Of a DNA stretch of 64,000 nucleotides, positions 36,341 through 48,340 are shown piece after piece. Each line of letters begins with the position of its first letter. Positions within the stretch are counted from its first letter, which is position 1. The DNA is from Agelaius tricolor (Eukaryota > Chordata > Aves > Passeriformes > Icteridae): NCBI GenBank assembly GCA_023055355.1, contig JALJCS010000024.1, positions 12,229,501 to 12,293,500 on the forward strand, read 5' to 3'. A program made the translations under genes and the position numbers. The notes below the pieces were generated by a model, which did not search any database, was not told the origin of the DNA, and saw only the letters and a program-made list of their open reading frames with translations.

Positions 36341-36829
36341 AGAAGTAATATAATTTTTTTCCCTCCATGGGTTTACAGAAAATAAACAACACAAACAAAA
36401 CCATGATGGATCCCCCTCTCCACCCCCAACCCTAATTAATTCTCATTAGGGCCACCGTTTTTATTTCCAAGAGGAAGTCAGAAGGCGAGGATAGCATGCC
36501 TGATGAGCTCCCTAACCTAGCCCTGTGTGTGCTTGGACTGGGCTGCTGATGGTTTGAATGTGACAGGAAGGAAACTGCACAAGCCCAATGCACAGTCGTT
36601 TCATTTAACTTCTCTGAGACACATTCATATACCTACCATTTCCCATGCAGCTTTACAAAAATAAAAGGGCAAAGTACTCCTGAAAAGTAGTGGACTGACA
36701 ACTTCTTTCTGCATGGCTGGAAAAGAGCAGTGCTGTGGAGGCACACCCCAGGAATGACATGACAGTGCCCTAAAAATTTTTAACCCAGTCTTAGAGTAGT
36801 TAGGTTGGGAGAATGTTGGTCCCCCTGTG

Positions 36830-37060
36830 ATCCTCTGACCCTCCTCTGTGCCTGTCTGGTGCAAACCATCTGGCTGAGCTCACCCACCTCTGGGCTGCTG
36901 TTGTGGGGCATCAGCACAGGCAGAGGGCCCTGCAGGACAGCACCTGCAGCAATGCCTCCTTCTAACCATGCCCTCATGGGCTGAGCCCACCCTTGGGTCA
37001 AAGCCTTCTGCTCCTGGAGGGAAGAAAGCACCCACATCTTCAGCAGGTGCCTTGGACACC
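36830..37060. other. GC-richer patch, no gene
   Basis: The block is richer in G and C than its surroundings, with gagggccctgcaggacagca near 36925. Several frames overlap on both strands (36780-37037, 36880-37194 and 36993-37175), as expected when stop codons are rare. CpG is low. No family is recognised. Confidence 0.4.
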
Positions 37061-40000
37061 AACCAAGGGATTCTGGGCTCTTGGTAGGGCTTTTCTTTGT
37101 GTAAAATATGTGAACAGCTACTGTGAGAGGGACTGGAACTTTGCCCCAAAGGTAAGCTGGGAGCTTGTCTATTGACTCCTTCTTCCCTGCTCACCTTTCC
37201 AATGAATAATTATTCCATGAAATGTGAGCATAGAGGGCCTTTGAATTGCCTCCGTGTGAGTTCATACCTCACCTAAAGGCAGTGTATGATTTTCAGTGAC
37301 AACTGTGCCCACATGGGTCTGATTTTTAAGTGTGTTTGGGAATGACAAGATGGTGGTGGTGATACCAAGTAGGATGTTTCTGAAGCAACTTTGTCTCCCT
37401 AACTTTTGTTGGAAAGCAATTCCGTACAACTCTGAGAAATGCCTGATTTGCATTGGAGGGTTAATTGAGGTGTTAGCATAACCTCTGCCAAACTAATGTG
37501 ACACTGTTGAGTCCCATGAATTGCTGCATGGCCCCTGGGAGAGCTTTGGATTCTGCTCAGGTCCTGTTACTCTTCCTGATAGGATCGAGTTCCACATTCA
37601 TGCTGTTTTTAGAGAATGCACAAGGTACAGTGTCCAGGGACCTGAGCAGCAATTTTCAGATGCTGATTAGACTGATATTAACACAAAAGTACAGCTAAAA
37701 AAATGTCACTCAAACTGAACTGAGTGCTGATTTTAACAAGCAGGTTCACAAAGTCTGGTCCTCCCACACTGAAGTAAATAGGAAGATGTTACAGTATTTA
37801 TAGACTGGATTTCAGAAGGCAGAAACAGCTAATGCACTCTCTTTATTAGGCATGTTCCCTAGTGCCTGCAAATTGCTGTATATTTCAAGCCTTATTTAAT
37901 TTTTAATATAGCAACCTGTTACGCAATCAGATATATTTTGAGGGAAACTTATTATTGCATCTTGGAGTCTGACTGGTTTCCCTGTAAGAGTTCAGCAAGC
38001 TATTACATGTGGCTTTTATGGACAGGATCTCCTCTCCTTTTCTCCTGCCAAAACTGAAATTAAAATATCCTACTCAAACTATATTAAGCAGAAAGAGGTC
38101 AAGTCTGAGAGAGTGGTGAGTAAGGAGACAGATTACTTCTCTACTACACAGAGAGGGAGTGAAGACTTCCCCATCTACTAATGAAGATTTTGAGGTAAAA
38201 AATTGATTGTTCCCCAATATGGACCTCTAGTGCTGCCACAAAGTTAGGCAAGGTAAGAAGGAAAGACCAGATGAAGATAAAGCACTTGATAAAGCATTTC
38301 AGTGCCTGTGAGACATGACTAGAAGGTCTCTAAAGAGTTTGGCTGCTCCTAGGTTCATAAATCTTAAAACCATGAAACTGAGATGTGTAAGACAGACCTG
38401 GACAGGCATCCTAAATTTCTCTTTTGTCCTCTTATGCTGTGGGAGATGGGATTTTGGAGGGAGAGGTTTAAAGATAATCCACATTGCAGGTGCAGTTCTA
38501 TTTACATCCATTATAAATAAGCTTTCTCATAAAAATGAAGGTTAAATATTTGAGAGAAACTTACAGCAGGCTTGTCTCTGAATCAATGTGTGCTCTGGTG
38601 CTGAACAGAGAGTAAACCTTACCAGGAGTCAGCTTCACCCATCCAGAGAGGGGAGAAGCAGGAATCACAAGCTTCAAAAGAGGGACACAAATCTTTATGA
38701 TTGCAGGGCATCTTCCCTAAGGTGGTAGGTGCTGTAAGGGAGCAAACCCTCCTGCTTTTCCTTAGACTTTCATTGGACTTTTATTTCTTTTCTAAGAAAA
38801 CATAAGGGTGTTTTTTTTCCTGAGGTCTCTTAGATGCATGATCTACAGGCTACTTACAAATGTTCTTAAGGCAGTAAACCCACTGCCTGAGTAACCAAGT
38901 CAGTGTCCACAGATAGGACTCACTCTGAGGTGTGGCCCTGTTTTACATTCTTAGTGTAATCTTCTGCTTCCTAAATACTTTAGCTGAGAGAAAGAATCAA
39001 TTGAAATGTCTTTTCTGCAGGTGGAATTTCAAGTTTTTGAAGAAATGGACATTTTCACATATAAAAGATCTGCTTTTACTGAAAAAGATTTCTTCCAAGA
39101 AAAAATAAATCAAAACAGGGAAACAATCTCAGCACTCTGTAGTTCTGTTACAGAACATCAGCAACTTAATTGTGTGTTTGGACTGCAGTGATAACAAAGG
39201 ACATATTGAAGAAAACAGTGATAAAATTACAGAAGTACATGTGTTTGGAACTTTTATGAAGGAATAAGCTTTCAGACGGTCACTTTTCCAAGTCTGTTGT
39301 CAAAAAGGTGCTCTCAGCATGTCTTCTGAGCTCTTCTGCGAGGTGTACAGGGAAAACAAATGAATAAAAAGCTTAAGGAAATATCTCATATGGCCTATTT
39401 AGGCACAGTAGTAGGAAAACTTAGCCTGAACTACATTCACAGGAATGTTTTCTGTATTCAAAATAAGTTCAGAATTAGTTCTCTTTAACTATATCACAGT
39501 ATGCAATGCATGAACACCAATTCAGTACAGTATTTAATTTTTCTCTGTGGCTTTTCTTATCCTTACTAATTTTAGATAGTGTTTTCATCAAGATATTCAG
39601 TTTGATGTAGCCAAAACTTGTAGCACCTCCCACAGATGCTGGTAAATGTTTTGCATTCAAAAGCAAATATACGTCTTGCACCACTTCTCCTGTCCTTTTT
39701 CTCTTTATGAGATAGTTTTATAGTGTAACCTAATATGCAGAAAAGTACTGAAATAGAAGAGGAAATTTAGTGATTTAGTGTGGCATTTGTGGCAGGGAAT
39801 CCAGAGGTCACAGATCTCAGTTTGAATGTCCATTCAGTCCACCAGACTGGCAGCAGACTGACCCATTGCAGGTAGACTAAGTGCTGAAATGAGTGATGTA
39901 TTTACCTTGCTCTTTGTCATGCCCTTTACCCTCCATTGGCTCTGGTGACTCTTCACAGGTAGATGCTTTGGTCATTGCTCAGGTTTCTCAAATCCCCTCT

Positions 40001-40233
40001 CTCTAAGGGCTAAGCTTGGTGTGGCCTTTGGGATGGGCTGAGAGCACACAAGCAAGCTGCACTGGCACAATCACTTATTTAGGTGTGGTGGCATTTTGGA
40101 CTGAAGATCACTCATCATCCTCTCTGATCTAGAAGCCCAGCACAGACATACTCAGGAGGATTGTTTCTTCTTTGTTACCACAGACAGGAAGGCTTGGCTT
40201 TTGCAAGGTATTAAAGGGATACCGAGCTCTGAT

Positions 40234-40294
40234 ACAAAAAGACAAAAAAAACCCCAACAACAAAACCTTCCTCAATAAGAAAAAAAAAAAAAAA
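40234..40294 (+). repeat. A-rich low-complexity tract
   Basis: Two A runs separated by A/C-rich sequence (accccaacaacaaaacc), ending in 15 A at 40280-40294. No retrosequence is recognisable upstream. Confidence 0.7.
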
Positions 40295-41271
40295 TCACTT
40301 CAATTACAGGTGATCTGGCCATTTGAAATTTATGGCCCACACTAGGTTTGATTTTCCACTCTCTAAGGTCTTGCTAGTGCTGCAAGACATGTTTTTAATC
40401 AGTTTTCAAAACAAATGTGGTTTATTATAGAGCTGGTATTTTGGAAAGGATTAGTTCTGCTCTGTCACTTCTGCATCTATTAAATTTTATTCAGTCATCA
40501 TGCAACCAAGAATACTGTATCTTATTGATATATTTTAAGGCAGTAAAGTGGTGCTCACTAGTGGTCCCATTAGTGGAAAGTGTTGAATCTAGTGCATTTC
40601 CAAGCACTCCACTCTAATCTTTCTACCTCTATGTATAGAAGACATTAATGTGTTGTTTTAATTTGAGACTCAGATGCTCAAAAAGCTCTCATCAAGAACA
40701 ATTTCTAGGCCGTGCAAGATAGAGGAGATAAAATAAAGCACTAAAAATAAATAATTCAAGACAAATTTTATTCATTATGCCATGTTTTCTGTGGGCAATG
40801 GTTTGTGTAATTTCTCCTACAGTGCCAAACTGAACAACATCTCCTTATGAGGGAGCTTAGCTTTTTGCTTCACACAAAATGTTTGATTTATGTACTTGAA
40901 TCCTTTTATCAAGTTAAGTTTAAATCTGTCCGACTGTCTCTCTTTGTTTCTATCACCTTAAAAAATGTGGAAGAAACCACTCCCTTCCACAGACACACCA
41001 TTTCTCAAGCCTCTCTTAGGAGAGGAATGCTTCATTTCTTTGCTGTTTAATCAAACATATTTTGTTTGCATTGCTTGCAAGGAACTTGGAAAAACAGATT
41101 TGTTGCCAATGTGAAATAGTGAGTTCCTTTGAAGTTATAAACTTCTGGCCTAGTCTGACCTCCTTTTCACATGAAATTTACCTTGCATGGAACTTACATG
41201 CCTACCTTTGGGTAGGGAAATTGCTTGTGTTTTAAAATATGCTGGCTAGCACATTTCTGATTTTTTATAAC

Positions 41272-41296
41272 TTAATATGATTACTAATCATATTAA
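41272..41296. repeat. near-perfect AT palindrome
   Basis: Two 12-base arms (ttaatatgatta and taatcatattaa) flank a single C, giving a 25-base palindrome. Eleven of twelve pairs on each arm are A-T. It could extrude as a cruciform or bind a dimeric homeodomain-type protein, but AT-rich palindromes also arise by chance. Confidence 0.6.
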
Positions 41297-42574
41297 ATCA
41301 TAAATTATTAACACTCAGAATATAAAGTAATTCTGTCTTTTCCCAGCAAGGTTCAAAGTAATTTTGAATATTCAGAGTTACTGATTTTATTCTGCCTGCT
41401 TGTGACTTCCTATTTTCATTCTTCTTTTGTTTCTCAAGTACTTTTGTTATCTAGACAACCTTCTGGCACCAAAAGCCATCTGAAGCTTGTTCAGATATGA
41501 AGAGGTTCTACAGGATAAGTCTTTGGCCTATAGCAAATTTGTTACCAGCTAAGTAGAAAAAAAATAAAAGACCTTCTACAAAGATGGAACTGGAAATTTT
41601 AGGGTCAATAGCAAGTTCAGAGCCAGAGCAATACTTGGTGTGGGGGCTGAGCACTGTTTGAGAAAGAAAGTCAGAGAAAGCAGAGTCAAGAGACTGAACA
41701 GCAGAAAGCATTGATGATTATTCCTTTTGGGCCTGCTGGTGGATGGTGGGACCTGGATTTCTGCTAAGTCTGTGGCTCTGACTGTTGATTTCCAATATCG
41801 TCTGAGAAACACAACATTGCAAGGACCTCAGTATTAATTGCACAGACCAAAAAAGAAGAAGTAATTGCAAAGAGATGGGATGTTTTCTTAATGAGACAAA
41901 GAATAGGATAAAAGAGATTACACTTTGCTCTTTGGCCAATGCCACAGTAATGAGTTTTCTGCAGAGTAAAAGGAAAGAGGAATGTATGGCTTCTACTCCA
42001 CAAAAGCCTCCTAAAGACAATTCCGTCCTCATTACAGTTTCAATAAAACAGTAACTTTCACTGTCTGTCCAGACAGAGAAAATGAAGCATTTCTAAAGGC
42101 TTGTCTGTATCAGGGAAAATGGCATCTAACCAGGTCCTGGGGTCACACTTAGGAAGAAATTAAATTACTTCAGCTGTAGGCCTTGCATCAGACTGGATAC
42201 ATATGGTGGAAAGCTGGTCTCTTCACTGGAACTGATTCAGGGAAGAAGAATTCTGATATCTGGGTCAAGATAGAAACAGGTAACAGTTTGTGCCATTGTA
42301 TCCATCCTCCCAAGAGTATTTTCCTGTGTTCGGTTATTCTTGATCTTTGAGGAAACATAAGATTGTTGGATTTTTGTTGTGAAAGTTGTAACACAAGAAC
42401 AGCCTCAGGATAGTTTCTTTGTCTCACTCTTTCACTCAACCTCTTTAACACAAGCCAATACCTTGAGCAGGACTGCTCCCTTGGTACTCTGACTGAAACT
42501 GTGTGAATGCTGCTGTCCAGACAGAGTTTCAGTGAACCAGTAGTCAGAGTGTAAATAAACCCAGTCAAGAGCAG

Positions 42575-43395
42575 TGTGGCTCTTAAGAAGGACCTCAATA
42601 AATTGGAGAAAGATGGGCAGAAAAGAGGTCTATAGTTCAACCAGGGCAAATGCAGGTTCCTGCACCAAGGGAAGAATAACCCCAGGCACCAGTCGAGGCT
42701 GGGGGCTGACCTGCTGGAGACCCCAGCTCTGCAGAGAAGGACCTGGGGGTCCTGCTGGACAGCAAACTGTCCCTGAGCCAGGAGTGTGCCCTGGGAGCCA
42801 AGAGGGCCAATGGTACCCTGGGGTGCATCATGGAGAACATTGCAGGCAGGATGAGGGATGGGATCCTGCCCCTCTACTCAGCCCTATTGAAGCCACATCT
42901 GCAGTGCTGTGTCCAGTTCTGGGCTCCTCAGTACAGGAGAGACATGGAGCTCATGGAGCAGGTCCAGCAGTGAGCAATGAAGATGATGAAGGGACACGAG
43001 CATCTGTGTCATGAGAAAAGGCTGAGGGAGCTGGGCCTGTTCAGCCTTGAGACCAGAAAATTGAGACCTCATCAATGTCTGTCAGTATCTGAAGGGAAGG
43101 TGGCAGGAGGATGGAGCCAGGTTCTGCTCAGTCCTTCCAAGCAGTAGGACAAGAGGCAATGGGCAAAGACTGATTTGCAGGAAGTTCCATCTGAATATGA
43201 GAAAGAACTTTACTCTGCAGGTGACTGGAAAAGGTTGCCCAGAGAGGTTGTGGAGTCTCCCTCACTGGAGATATTGAAGAACCATCTGGATGCAGCCCTG
43301 TGCCATGTGCTCTGGGATGGCCTTGCTTGAGCAGGGAAGTTTGACTGGTGACCATCTATGGTCCCTTAAACCTCATCCATTCTGTGATTCTGTGA
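42575..43395 (+). mobile_element. CR1 LINE, 5'-truncated, plus strand (CR1-F/C-like)
   Basis: An 821-base CR1 copy. From about 42737 the plus strand reads the C-terminal part of the ORF2 reverse transcriptase in one frame ('KDLGVLLDSKLSLSQECALG', then 'ALLKPHLQCCVQFWAPQYRR') until an in-frame TGA at 42971-42973. The sequence continues as CR1 past the stop (gctgagggagctgggcctgt, aagaggcaatgggcaaagac, gttgcccagagaggttgtgg). The tail ends with cattctgtgattctgtga near 43395. Its tail differs from the other copies in the window, so it is another subfamily. It lacks the catalytic core and cannot move by itself. The 146-codon frame at 42574-43014 is a different frame over the same DNA and not a protein. 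Confidence 0.9.
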
Positions 43396-45129
43396 AGAAA
43401 AATTCACTTTCCTCTTCTAGTGTAGAAAAGAGATGGATATGCAACACTTTGCTCATGAAAACTTCTCTTGAAGGACTAGAAAAGAGTTGGCAAAGTCCAC
43501 CAGTTTTTAGATGTCTTGTCTCTTACGTCTTTTCTCACTCATTGCTTTCTGTTATATCTGATCCTTAAAGATATGGATGTTCACCTTCTTGATGACAATG
43601 GTTCAGTCCTGAGAGCTACCAATATTGACTTTACATGGCACATCCACCATGCCCCAAATGACAAAGAGTCCATCACCCTTATCTTTTGTTAAACAAGTCA
43701 AAGAATGGTAATAGAAAGAGTTTTTCCTAAATCTTACAACACAGAATTTCTCCCATGGCATTTTGAAAATTACTGTAATTTTCCCAAAGACTGTAAGCAT
43801 AACAAAGACATAATTGGGGTTTCCAAACAGGCTTAAAAATAGGCCTGCTGGGGTACAAGTTAAGATTTTTTTTATTCTAGGGTTAAACTGAAAGACATTT
43901 TTAAGACAGAGACTGGAAAACCAGTGTGGAAAAGCTGCATTTACATACTGGACATTGTAATTATAGGACTGGTACTGTAAGTTTGCCATACAGAAGACAG
44001 AGGAGAAACCTATTCTCTTCCATTTGTCTTCAGAAGTTGTTGCCCTGAATAATGTGTCCATTAAAAAAGAAACCCAGCTGAAGAGAGCCCAAAAAAGAAC
44101 AGTAAAAAAATATCAGATAATCAATTAACATGGTCTGTGTATACATTAAGAGAATATGTTTTTATACAGGCAGGAGAGAGCATGATAAATGTGGGACAAG
44201 GTAGCAGTCTTTGAATAACTGAAAAAGTTATTACAAAGAGAAAACAAATTAACTAAATTGGCTGCAAAGAAGATTGAAGTTGAATGTAGGAAATAAAACC
44301 AAAGAGGCTAGTAAGAGAATCTTGTTCAGTGGGGGAATGTAAAACTTAGTCTGATCAATACACACTTAGTCTGGTCAAAGTGTAAGCTTCAGCCTGTTTC
44401 TGAGGAGGGAGTAGGTGGCCACTTGAGGTCCCTTCTCTCTGGCAGGTTTATGACCCAAAGTGGCAGCTGGAGAACTGAATTAACAGGCACCTTCCAAAAT
44501 CACCTCCAGGAAGTGCTTTTTTGATCAATCATCTCGAAATACTGCTGCTGTTGTATGACACTGATGTGGCATTTACTTTCTGTCACTGACTCAAACTCCA
44601 TGATTGCTCCTAGAAAAGTGTGCTCTTGGAGGACAGTTTTGTTCTGATTCCAGAAATCCAAAGGAAGGTCTTGTTTAAGTTCCATAAATGCTTATAACTT
44701 GTTTTAATCTGGCTTTTGAACCAGCTGAGATATGACTCTTGCAGGAGTTACTCCTGGTACTTGTCAGCAGAGGAAACACCAGAAGAACAGGACTGGTGGG
44801 CATTCAGCAGAAAAAACAAAGCAGTTGATGGCCATAGCTTATGAGGAGGCAGTGTCACAGACCCAGATATGGCAGTCGAGTGTCTAGTCTGGCAGGTATG
44901 CCCTTCTGCTGAGAAATTTGTAGTGGAATAAGAAATATGGGGTCTCCTGGTTTGCATCCAGATCCAGCATTTGGGTAACAGTGATGACCGTAATATTAAG
45001 CCATAGTTGATTACAGTGATGCACTTACTCCAACTGGTCTTGTCATATTGAGGTCTCCCATTGCAAATCCCCACAGAGCTTTATAAAGGAAATAGCATTT
45101 TCAGGCTTTCTAAGCTGTTGTCCCTTTAG

Positions 45130-45310
45130 CACACAGCTCTGTAGACTCATACACCTCTGTAACCATTGGTATACAAGAAGAGTTAAGGTTTTATTAGGCC
45201 AACCATTACAATTGGTAGAAATTATTGGGCAGTATTAGGCAGAAATTATGTAGGCAGTAAATTCTTTCAGGCTGACAAGCCCTCAGCTGGTTCTGAGGAA
45301 TAAAGACTTT
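45130..45310 (+). repeat. possible ancient dispersed amniote repeat
   Basis: The order gtagactcatacacctctgt, gttttattaggccaaccatt, aattggtagaaatt and ctgacaagccctc recalls an old dispersed amniote repeat of the 'attggaccaacttctgttgg' type that is found in bird and reptile genomes. Divergence is high and I cannot name the family with certainty. Confidence 0.2.
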
Positions 45311-45499
45311 TTCCTTCAGATATGACACTGAAATTATGAAGTATCTTTAGGCCTATCAGTCACTGTTTTGCAAGCTGATGTCAAGGAAATATTTTAAAGG
45401 TATTGTTTTTTGCTTTCCCAGGTAATATTCAGACTGATAATGTATTTTTGTCCTTTGGTTTGAAAAGGGAGAAAATAGGCCCAATACCTCCCATCTGTA

Positions 45500-45543
45500 T
45501 TTGCTTCTCCATTAGCATGTGTTTGCTTCTCCATTAGCATTTG
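45500..45543 (+). repeat. 22-base tandem duplication
   Basis: The 19-base unit tttgcttctccattagcat occurs at 45500-45518 and again, without a mismatch, at 45522-45540, with gtg between. Identity suggests a recent replication-slippage duplication. Confidence 0.85.
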
Positions 45544-46676
45544 CTTTCTTCCTAAATCACTCACAGGTCTAGTGCTGCCCTAACTGCTGAGAAAAGATGG
45601 GCTGGAGAAATCAGCAGGTGATCAGGGAAGCACTTAAAGGTGATGGGCTGCTGCTTCAAAAAGCACTTGCATAAATAAATCTGCATCAGAGGGCAGAGGG
45701 GAAATGAAGCTCAAAATCTGTCTGTCTGCCTGCACTTGCCAGGACCACGGTAGTGTTACTGCCGAGGGGGAACAGGCAGAAGTGATTCTGCTTTTCTCTC
45801 TGCTCTTTGGACATGCCATGGGAAGCCAATGAGTCCATTCAATAGAAAACCTGGTGAACACTGGCATTCCTTTTGCCCATGAGATCCCAAATACTGAAAG
45901 AACACACTAAAACTTAATAGGCCCTCAAGCCCTGCTGATGTCAGATGATCTCTGACCTCCCAGGTTTTCCTCCATCAAAGTCATTGCTCAGCCTCTGGCA
46001 TGTAAAACACTTTAGGAAGGTTGTTTCAATATAACTTCTCATATTCTTTACGAAGCTGGTGGTTCAGATGGCAGAGCATGCACTGAGGTCTCTGGCTGCA
46101 TAAAGCCATCAACCCTTGTGGAAGCAACAGATGGAGGGAGGTGAGCTTGGAACTGCTCCATATAGAGCAAAAAACTACAGAAGATGCAAATGGCATGGGA
46201 AAAAGACATGATCAGGGACAATTCAAGTATATATAACAACAAAATTATTATTACAGCAAAATCCAGGTGAAGGGAGATGATTAATAATGATGTTAGTGTG
46301 CAAGACAGAGAGAAGTAGGAAGCAGGAGGTGCAAAGGACCAAGGGAAAAATATTAGGATTGTTCTGCAAGCTGGCATCATGCTAGATGTAAAGGGGTACT
46401 CTAAAGACATCAAGAATAATTTAACTAAAAAAAAAAAAAACAAAGGGAAGATTTTCAGATCTGGACTGGAAGAAATGAGTCTGATCTGGAGAACACCAGA
46501 TATCAGCAAATTAATTAATCAGGTAGCAGAGCTGATGTAAGCATGCCATCGATTAGTCTTGGCATTTATATCATACTGAACACCATCACAGAGCAGGATT
46601 TCAGTTGTCAGAGTTCCTAAAATATTTCCTTCAGGCTGTACATGATTCTGCATTTAAAGAATAAAAAGAGCAGGCA

Positions 46677-46723
46677 TTTTTTCTCTTTTTTCTTTTTTTT
46701 TTCTTTTTTTTTCTTTTTTTCCT
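46677..46723 (+). repeat. polypyrimidine tract
   Basis: About 47 bases of only T and C, mostly T runs of 6 to 10 broken by single C. Such a tract can form triplex structures and is prone to length change. No LINE or retrogene is attached. Confidence 0.85.
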
Positions 46724-48059
46724 GAGCTTTGAAGTAAGGTGAAGTCACTTCATTTAGTTTCTCTCCCATGGCTCCCTTCTGGATAGCTTTTAAAATATAC
46801 TTTCAAAAGTACTGAGGTTTAATGATCTGACACTGCTCCCACTGAAGTCACTGTTGAAATTCCCCTTGACTTCAGGTTTTAAACAAGCTAATGAATAGGC
46901 TGAAAAATAAGTACAAAATATGTGAAATTGAAGTTATAACCAACAGGGATTTTAATTTCAGTTCCAGTAGAACAAGTTTTAAAATAAAAATAGAAGCCAC
47001 AATTCCCATTTCCTAGATGGCTGCCTGGATGCTCAGATTCCTGGTCATTCTGATATCAGCATTGTGACCACTTATTTGCTCTCTGCCAGTCAATCAAATA
47101 CAGAAGAAAAGGTCTTGTGTTAAGTTCAGGAGAGAATGAGACATTTTTGTAATAACAAAAAAATTGCAGTGCTGAGCAAACCACTTCCACCGGCTCCCTT
47201 TTTGGTCTACTTTTGTTCACATGTGTCCTGGCAGATGAAAGCAGTTTTATGGGGCAGAAAACACATCAATATAACAAACTACTATTTTGATCAAAACAAC
47301 ATTTCATTGTGCAACACCCTTCAAAAAACAGGTTCCTTTACCTGCTGTCTTCATGTTGTTCAATATTGATAGCAATAAATGCAAGATATGTTAAAAGAGA
47401 GAAAGTGGAACAAAAAGCCCCAAACTTTCTAAAAGCTCTGGATTTCTAATTTTCAAAATAATAAATGAGGCATCACCCCTGAAGTACAGATGAAACAGAT
47501 CTTACAGGGAGACTTATTACTACCTTGTTTTTCAGTCCATGTAAAGACCTCTTGATTAGTGAACCTCTTTCAGGCAGTTACCTAATTTACTCTTTCTCAG
47601 TTGTGTGGCCAGGTTTACAGTTGTGATGAGACATCCATCTGCACTTTTCAAATTACTTTTCTCTGATTACTCACAAGCACACATCAAGTTTGGGATGCTT
47701 ATGGATGATTGCATATGGACATTTAAAGATGCAAGAAACAAGTAATGACCTTTTAGTAAGATTACTACCTTCCAAATGGACATAAGTCAGATTCAGTACC
47801 TCTGCTCATTTTGGCTGCTTGTGCCTATCAACCTGCATATTTTTCATGAAAAATTTCATCTGTCTGCTGTGAGCCATGAATTAAGAAAGAGGAAGACAGC
47901 TTTCTTCTGTCATGGACAGGTAGTGAGTCAAGGAAAGGAGAAGCCCAAAAAACTGCAAGAACATGATACTAAACAAGAGGAGTAAGTGTGCTGGATGATT
48001 TTTTCATCTTTTTAAATACATGCAAAGAACTATAAAAAGTCAATAATGAATAGGCTGAA

Positions 48060-48340
48060 TAAATAGTTGCATGCAGGTTTCATGCCATTGCCTCATTAAG
48101 GCATCTGCTGATATTTACCAGCTCACAACAGCAGAGTTAATGCAAACTGTGTAATTTCTTTCCATATTACCCTTCCAAATAATAGACATTACTCTTAATG
48201 GGAATATCACAGAAATGAAAAGCCAATAGTAAGTGAAAATTTCACAGTGTTATGGTGCTAAAACAGCGTCAGCACCAATTTAAAAGTGTTTCCATTTAAA
48301 ATTTAATGAATATGGTCAGACACTGGAAAGCAGCATAAAT
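48060..48340. promoter_or_regulatory. candidate conserved non-coding element
   Basis: Repeat-free block with cattgcctcattaaggcatc, gagttaatgcaaactgtgta and tttaaaatttaatgaatatg, dense in homeodomain/POU-like cores. No splice sites or long frames. Conservation is not tested. Confidence 0.2.

Larger units (their letters stand above)
30451..42574. other. long gene-free single-copy stretch
   Basis: About 12 kb with no gene and no clear transposon. Octamers occur at 31059-31066 and (reverse strand) 37446-37453. It also holds an (AAAC)n microsatellite, two inverted repeats (34771-34818, 41272-41296), a GC-richer patch at 36830-37060, and an A-rich tract at 40234-40294. The 61-codon frame at 39006-39191 follows an acceptor-like ttttctgcag, but matches nothing known. 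Confidence 0.5.

Noticed and set aside
39006..39191. 61-codon frame following an acceptor-like ttttctgcag.
   Set aside because: No donor, no recognisable peptide and no CpG or conservation hint; acceptor-like sites are frequent in AT-rich DNA.
42188..42649. Open frame of 153 codons, minus strand.
   Set aside because: It runs from single-copy DNA into the antisense of a CR1 start and resembles no known protein.
42574..43014. Open frame of 146 codons, plus strand.
   Set aside because: It lies in a CR1 but in a different frame from the reverse transcriptase, so it is a shadow.
43603..44061. Open frame of 152 codons, minus strand.
   Set aside because: No recognisable domain or splice-site support; length is within what chance gives in 64 kb on six frames.
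46048..46509. Hydrophobic open frame of 153 codons, minus strand, resembling a membrane protein.
   Set aside because: Hydrophobicity follows from the purine-rich plus strand and a poly-A run (poly-Phe when read in reverse). No family is recognised.
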